Assembly: GCA_963785745.1 (NCBI GenBank)
Contig: CAWAWR010000029.1
Coordinates: 124,001 to 188,000, forward strand
DNA length: 64,000 bases
Direction: 5' to 3'
DNA from: VAZQ01 sp963785745
GTDB lineage: Bacteria; Pseudomonadota; Alphaproteobacteria; Rhizobiales; Xanthobacteraceae
Under the pieces are notes generated by a model. That model searched no databases. It was not told the DNA's origin and saw only the letters and a list, made by a program, of their open reading frames with translations. Position numbers and translations under genes: made by a program. Below are positions 61,171-64,000 of the stretch, piece after piece. Within the stretch, counting starts at the first letter, position 1, and each line of letters opens with the position of its first letter.

Positions 61171-62253
61171 ATGAGTGAAGCAGGAACCCTCAGGATCATC
61201 TCCGGCGTCGGCGCCAAAGGCCCGGCCTGCTTTGTGCTGGAAGCACAGGGCAAGCGGCTGATGCTCGACCTCGGCTACGGCCCGCAGCCGGGGCTATGGC
61301 CGAATGTGGACGACGTCGGCCGCGTCGACGCGCTGCTGCTCACCCACAGCCACAAGGACCACATCGGCGGGCTGTCGCTGTTGCCGAAGATCGGCAATCC
61401 GCCGATTTTCGCGACCGAGATCACGGCGAAGAAATTGCCGGCCGGGACCAAGGTCAATCCATTGCCCATGAAAGGCCGCGGCGACGTGCTCGGCATTCCG
61501 GTCGATACCGGGCGCAACGGCCACGCCCCCGGCGGCATCTGGATGCGCTTCCATGCCGGCACCGGCTTCCTGTACACGGGCGACTATTCGACCGAGTTGG
61601 CGCTCTACGCCTTCGATCCGCTGCCGAAGTCGCGCACGGTGCTGTTCGACTGCTCCTATGGCGAGGACGATACGCCGATCGCCGAACGGCAGAAGACGCT
61701 CGCTCCCTTTCTGGCGGGCGACGTGCTGCTGCCGGCGCCCGCCGACGGGCGCGGGCCGGACATCGCGCTCTCGCTTGCCCGCGCCGGCCGGGCGATCCAC
61801 CTCGACGACGCAACGCGCGACGCGGTGCGCGATCTGACTGGCATTGCGCGCGACTACCTGCGCGACGGTGTCGAAGCCGATCTTGCGCAGCTTGCAAGCA
61901 GCGCGCTGCCGCCGGGCGAAGCCACAGGCGCGACCTTCTCGACCCCCGCCGACGGCTCAGGCGGCGCGACCGCGAAGCTGATCGAGCAGTGGGAGAACTC
62001 GGCCCAGCCCGCCATCGTGTTCACCGGCTACATCCCGCCCGGTTCGCCCGCCGACCGCCTGGTGAAAAGCGGCCGCGCCAAATTCCTGCGCTGGAACGTG
62101 CATCCGCGCCTCTCCGACAACATCGCGCAACTGCGCGCGACCGGCGCGGCGACGGTCATTCCGGCGTTCTGCGACAGCAAATTCCTGCCCGCGCTGCAGG
62201 CGGCGCTGAAGCCGGCCAATGTGACGATGGATAAGGTCCTGACGCTGCTCTAG
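61171..62253 (+). CDS. Metallo-beta-lactamase-fold hydrolase with exonuclease-like layout
   Basis: A 360-residue MBL-fold protein. Motif 2, LLTHSHKDHIGGLSLLP, lies near residue 57, and the metal aspartate is in FLYTGDYSTE. The following segment (VLFDCSYGEDDTPI) and a C-terminal IVFTGYIPPGSPADRLVKSG resemble the beta-CASP RNA/DNA-processing group, in which the C-terminal domain folds back on the MBL core, but it is shorter than RNase J. Either a nuclease-like or a small-molecule hydrolase role is possible. The start is the ATG at 61171, divergent from ivd. Confidence 0.82.
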   Translation: MSEAGTLRIISGVGAKGPACFVLEAQGKRLMLDLGYGPQPGLWPNVDDVGRVDALLLTHSHKDHIGGLSLLPKIGNPPIFATEITAKKLPAGTKVNPLPMKGRGDVLGIPVDTGRNGHAPGGIWMRFHAGTGFLYTGDYSTELALYAFDPLPKSRTVLFDCSYGEDDTPIAERQKTLAPFLAGDVLLPAPADGRGPDIALSLARAGRAIHLDDATRDAVRDLTGIARDYLRDGVEADLAQLASSALPPGEATGATFSTPADGSGGATAKLIEQWENSAQPAIVFTGYIPPGSPADRLVKSGRAKFLRWNVHPRLSDNIAQLRATGAATVIPAFCDSKFLPALQAALKPANVTMDKVLTLL

Positions 62254-62284
62254 TCGCGCAAAGTTTGCTCAGACGAGCGGCAAG

Positions 62285-62318
62285 CTCCGTCACCCTCCCC
62301 TGGAGGGGGAGGGTGACA
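62285..62318. repeat. Hairpin repeat, family C arm, overlapping the 3' end of the hydantoinase gene
   Basis: CGTCACCCTCCCCTGGAGG and GGGAGGGTGACACC form a stem that matches the outer arm of the repeat at 7318-7475. On the minus strand it encodes the last residues and stop codon of the hydantoinase B gene. Confidence 0.8.
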
Positions 62319-64000
62319 CCGAGCAGTGGTCTAGGCGCGGTGCGCGGCGCTTCGCCGTGGCTTCCTTGTCGAGCGCGAACGTCTTCGGGTCGACCACGAC
62401 GCCGTAGTGCTCGGCCGCGACCTCGGCCGACACGTAGCCCTGCCGCACGTCCTCCGCGACCTGCTCGGCCGGCCGCTCGTGCGGATCGCCGTAGCCGCCA
62501 CCGCCGCCGGAGCGGATGCGATAGGCGTCGCCGGGCCGCAGCGGCGTCGACAGCACCTTGCCGTTCGGGAAGTCGGTCTTCCAGTTGCCGTCGCGGCGCA
62601 GCCCGACCGAGTTGCCGGTGCCTTCGAGCCCGCCCTCGAGGCCCCACGGCCGGCAATGGGCGCGCTCGAACTGGGTGTTGAACACCATGTTGGTGCGCGC
62701 GCGCACCACGCGCTCGACGCCGAGCCCGCCGCGATGGCGGCCGGCGCCGCCGGAATCCGGCACCAGCGCATAGCGCTCGACCACCAGCGGAAATTTCGCC
62801 TCCGACTGCTCGTTCGGCGCGTTGTGGGTGTCGCCGTCGTTGATCGAGACCGTGCCGCCGACGCCGTCCTCGCTGCGCTTGGCGCCCCAGCCGCCGCCGA
62901 GCGGACCGAAATTGGCGATGAAGAATTCCGACGTCTTCGGATTGATCCCGTGCAGGTGCGACAGCACGAGGTCGGCGTGATGGCCGGCGATGACGCGGCC
63001 CGGTATCGCTTTCGACAGCGCCTTGAACACGCTGTCGATGATGGTCATCGGATAGGTCATCCAGTAGCGCATCGGCGCCGGGCGCACAGCGCTCACGATC
63101 TTGCCAGGCGGCACGATCACCTTGAGGCTGCGGAACGCGCCGTCGTTGATCGGATAGTCGGTCGGCGAGGTCAGGCACTTGTAGGCGACCTGCGAGCAGG
63201 CGTAGCCGGTGGTGATGCCGGAATTGTAGAAACCCCTCACCTGCTTCGACACCTCGGAAAGATCGATGGTCATCTCGTCGCCCTTGACGATGACCTTGAC
63301 CTTGATCGGGATCGGCTTGCCGATCTCGACGCCGTCGTCGTCCATGTAGGACTCCGCCTCGTAGACGCCGTCGGGGATCGAGCGCGTGCGCTCGCGCGCC
63401 ATCGCCTCGGCATTGTCCATGATCGCCGCGATGGCGCCGGCGACCGCGTCGCCGCCGTAGCGGTCGAGCAGCTGGAGGAAGCGCCGCTCGCCGGTCTTCA
63501 CCGCCGTCACCTGCGCGCGCAGGTCGCCCATGGCGCGGGTCGGAATCCGCACGTTCTGGCGGATCATCGCGGTGAGCGTCTCGTTAACCTGGCCCTGATC
63601 GTGCAGCTTCATGATCGGGATCTGCAGGCCTTCCTGATAGATCTCCGTCGACATGCCGCCGAGATTGCCGCCGATGTCGAGCCAGTGCGCCATGCAGCAC
63701 GAGAAGCCGGCGAGCTTTCCTTCATGGAAGATCGGCAGCGTCAGCGTGACATGGTTGAGATGACTGCCGGTGAGATAGGCGTCGTTGGTGACGTAGATGT
63801 CGCCCGGACGCATGTTCTTGACGCCGAAATGCTTGATCTTGGCCTTCACCGTCTCCGACATGCCGCGGATGAACATCGGCAGCCCGATGCCGATCGAAAC
63901 GGTCTCGCCGTCCGGCGTGAAGAGGCCGGTGGTGAAGTCGAGCGCCTCATAGATGATGATGTTGTAGGCGGTGCGCATGAGGTTGGTCTTCATTTCCTCG
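62290..64000 (-). CDS. Hydantoinase B/oxoprolinase-family protein (HyuB), 5' end outside the window
   Basis: At least 567 residues of the ATP-dependent hydantoinase/acetophenone-carboxylase-type beta subunit. Family segments are YEALDFTTGLFTPDGE, PGDIYVTNDAYLTGSHLNHV, FFIANFGPLGGGWGAKRSED and the C-terminal GGGGYGDPHERPAEQVAEDV. The methionine at 63993 is internal, because family members begin about 20 residues earlier; the true start is beyond base 64000. The last ten residues (SVSPSPSRGG) and stop come from an intergenic repeat. Such proteins work with a HyuA partner, which should lie outside the window, and hydrolyse 5-oxoproline, hydantoins or carboxylate ketones. Confidence 0.9.
   Translation of the reverse strand, partial: EEMKTNLMRTAYNIIIYEALDFTTGLFTPDGETVSIGIGLPMFIRGMSETVKAKIKHFGVKNMRPGDIYVTNDAYLTGSHLNHVTLTLPIFHEGKLAGFSCCMAHWLDIGGNLGGMSTEIYQEGLQIPIMKLHDQGQVNETLTAMIRQNVRIPTRAMGDLRAQVTAVKTGERRFLQLLDRYGGDAVAGAIAAIMDNAEAMARERTRSIPDGVYEAESYMDDDGVEIGKPIPIKVKVIVKGDEMTIDLSEVSKQVRGFYNSGITTGYACSQVAYKCLTSPTDYPINDGAFRSLKVIVPPGKIVSAVRPAPMRYWMTYPMTIIDSVFKALSKAIPGRVIAGHHADLVLSHLHGINPKTSEFFIANFGPLGGGWGAKRSEDGVGGTVSINDGDTHNAPNEQSEAKFPLVVERYALVPDSGGAGRHRGGLGVERVVRARTNMVFNTQFERAHCRPWGLEGGLEGTGNSVGLRRDGNWKTDFPNGKVLSTPLRPGDAYRIRSGGGGGYGDPHERPAEQVAEDVRQGYVSAEVAAEHYGVVVDPKTFALDKEATAKRRAPRLDHCSVSPSPSRGG

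Noticed and set aside
1..64000. tRNA, rRNA or prophage genes
   Set aside because: I saw no clover-leaf, rRNA-like stretch, integrase or structural phage gene on either strand.

Overview
This is GC-rich chromosomal DNA from an alphaproteobacterium, most likely a member of the Hyphomicrobiales near Bradyrhizobium, Rhodopseudomonas or Pseudolabrys. The evidence is strong GC bias at third codon positions, sox and flavocytochrome c genes, very many tripartite-tricarboxylate-type (TctC/Bug) binding proteins, and several dispersed palindromic intergenic repeats of the kind common in that order. I found no rRNA, tRNA, CRISPR array, transposase, integrase or phage gene. The window is ordinary chromosome with a strongly catabolic, solute-scavenging character.

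Layout. 1-1305 is the 3' part of a molybdopterin-binding dehydrogenase subunit with an apparent frameshift near 120. 1348-5127 is a sulfur-oxidation block: a c-type cytochrome and flavocytochrome c sulfide dehydrogenase flavoprotein (fccAB-like), then soxX, soxY, soxZ and soxA; soxB and soxCD are absent. 5296-30129 is a catabolic region: two extradiol-type VOC dioxygenases, an FAA-family hydrolase, a Rieske ferredoxin, an amidohydrolase, a self-regulating ArsR/AHSA1 pair, a ferric-type ABC transporter with three tandem binding proteins, a flavin/[2Fe-2S] reductase and a TauD-like dioxygenase. It continues with a Tat-exported thiamine-diphosphate enzyme paired with a cytochrome c, and then a plus-strand run of TctC-like proteins with a luciferase-like monooxygenase, an alpha/beta hydrolase and an HbpS/GlcG-like protein.

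30209-31588 holds three small secreted proteins sharing a C-terminal DPDP motif. 31679-41369 has a GMC oxidoreductase, an IalB-like protein, a secreted esterase, a metallo-beta-lactamase-fold hydrolase, four more TctC-like proteins and a frameshifted C-C-hydrolase-like gene. 41858-49571 is a minus-strand signalling block: a NarL-type response regulator, four ABC_sub_bind-type binding proteins (two apparently without signal peptides) and a Cache-HAMP hybrid histidine kinase, with no permease or ATPase. 49669-50942 holds small secreted proteins of unknown role. 51012-53970 has three more tandem TctC genes, divergent from a cyclase-family hydrolase, a frameshifted ltrA-like gene and a second, cytoplasmic thiamine-diphosphate enzyme. 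58284-61060 encodes a methylcrotonyl-CoA carboxylase beta subunit and isovaleryl-CoA dehydrogenase (leucine catabolism, without the biotin subunit here). The window ends with a metallo-beta-lactamase-fold protein and a hydantoinase B/oxoprolinase gene cut by the window edge.

How it fits together. The window encodes 18 extracytoplasmic binding proteins or close relatives (11 TctC-like, 3 ferric-type, 4 ABC_sub_bind) but only one permease/ATPase set, so most must either share distant transporters or act in sensing. Four genes carry single-base +1 frameshifts, which may be real decay or sequence error. The most unusual unit is the Tat-targeted thiamine-diphosphate enzyme with its cytochrome c partner (20667-22996), which would place 2-oxoacid-type carbon chemistry in the periplasm next to an electron carrier.
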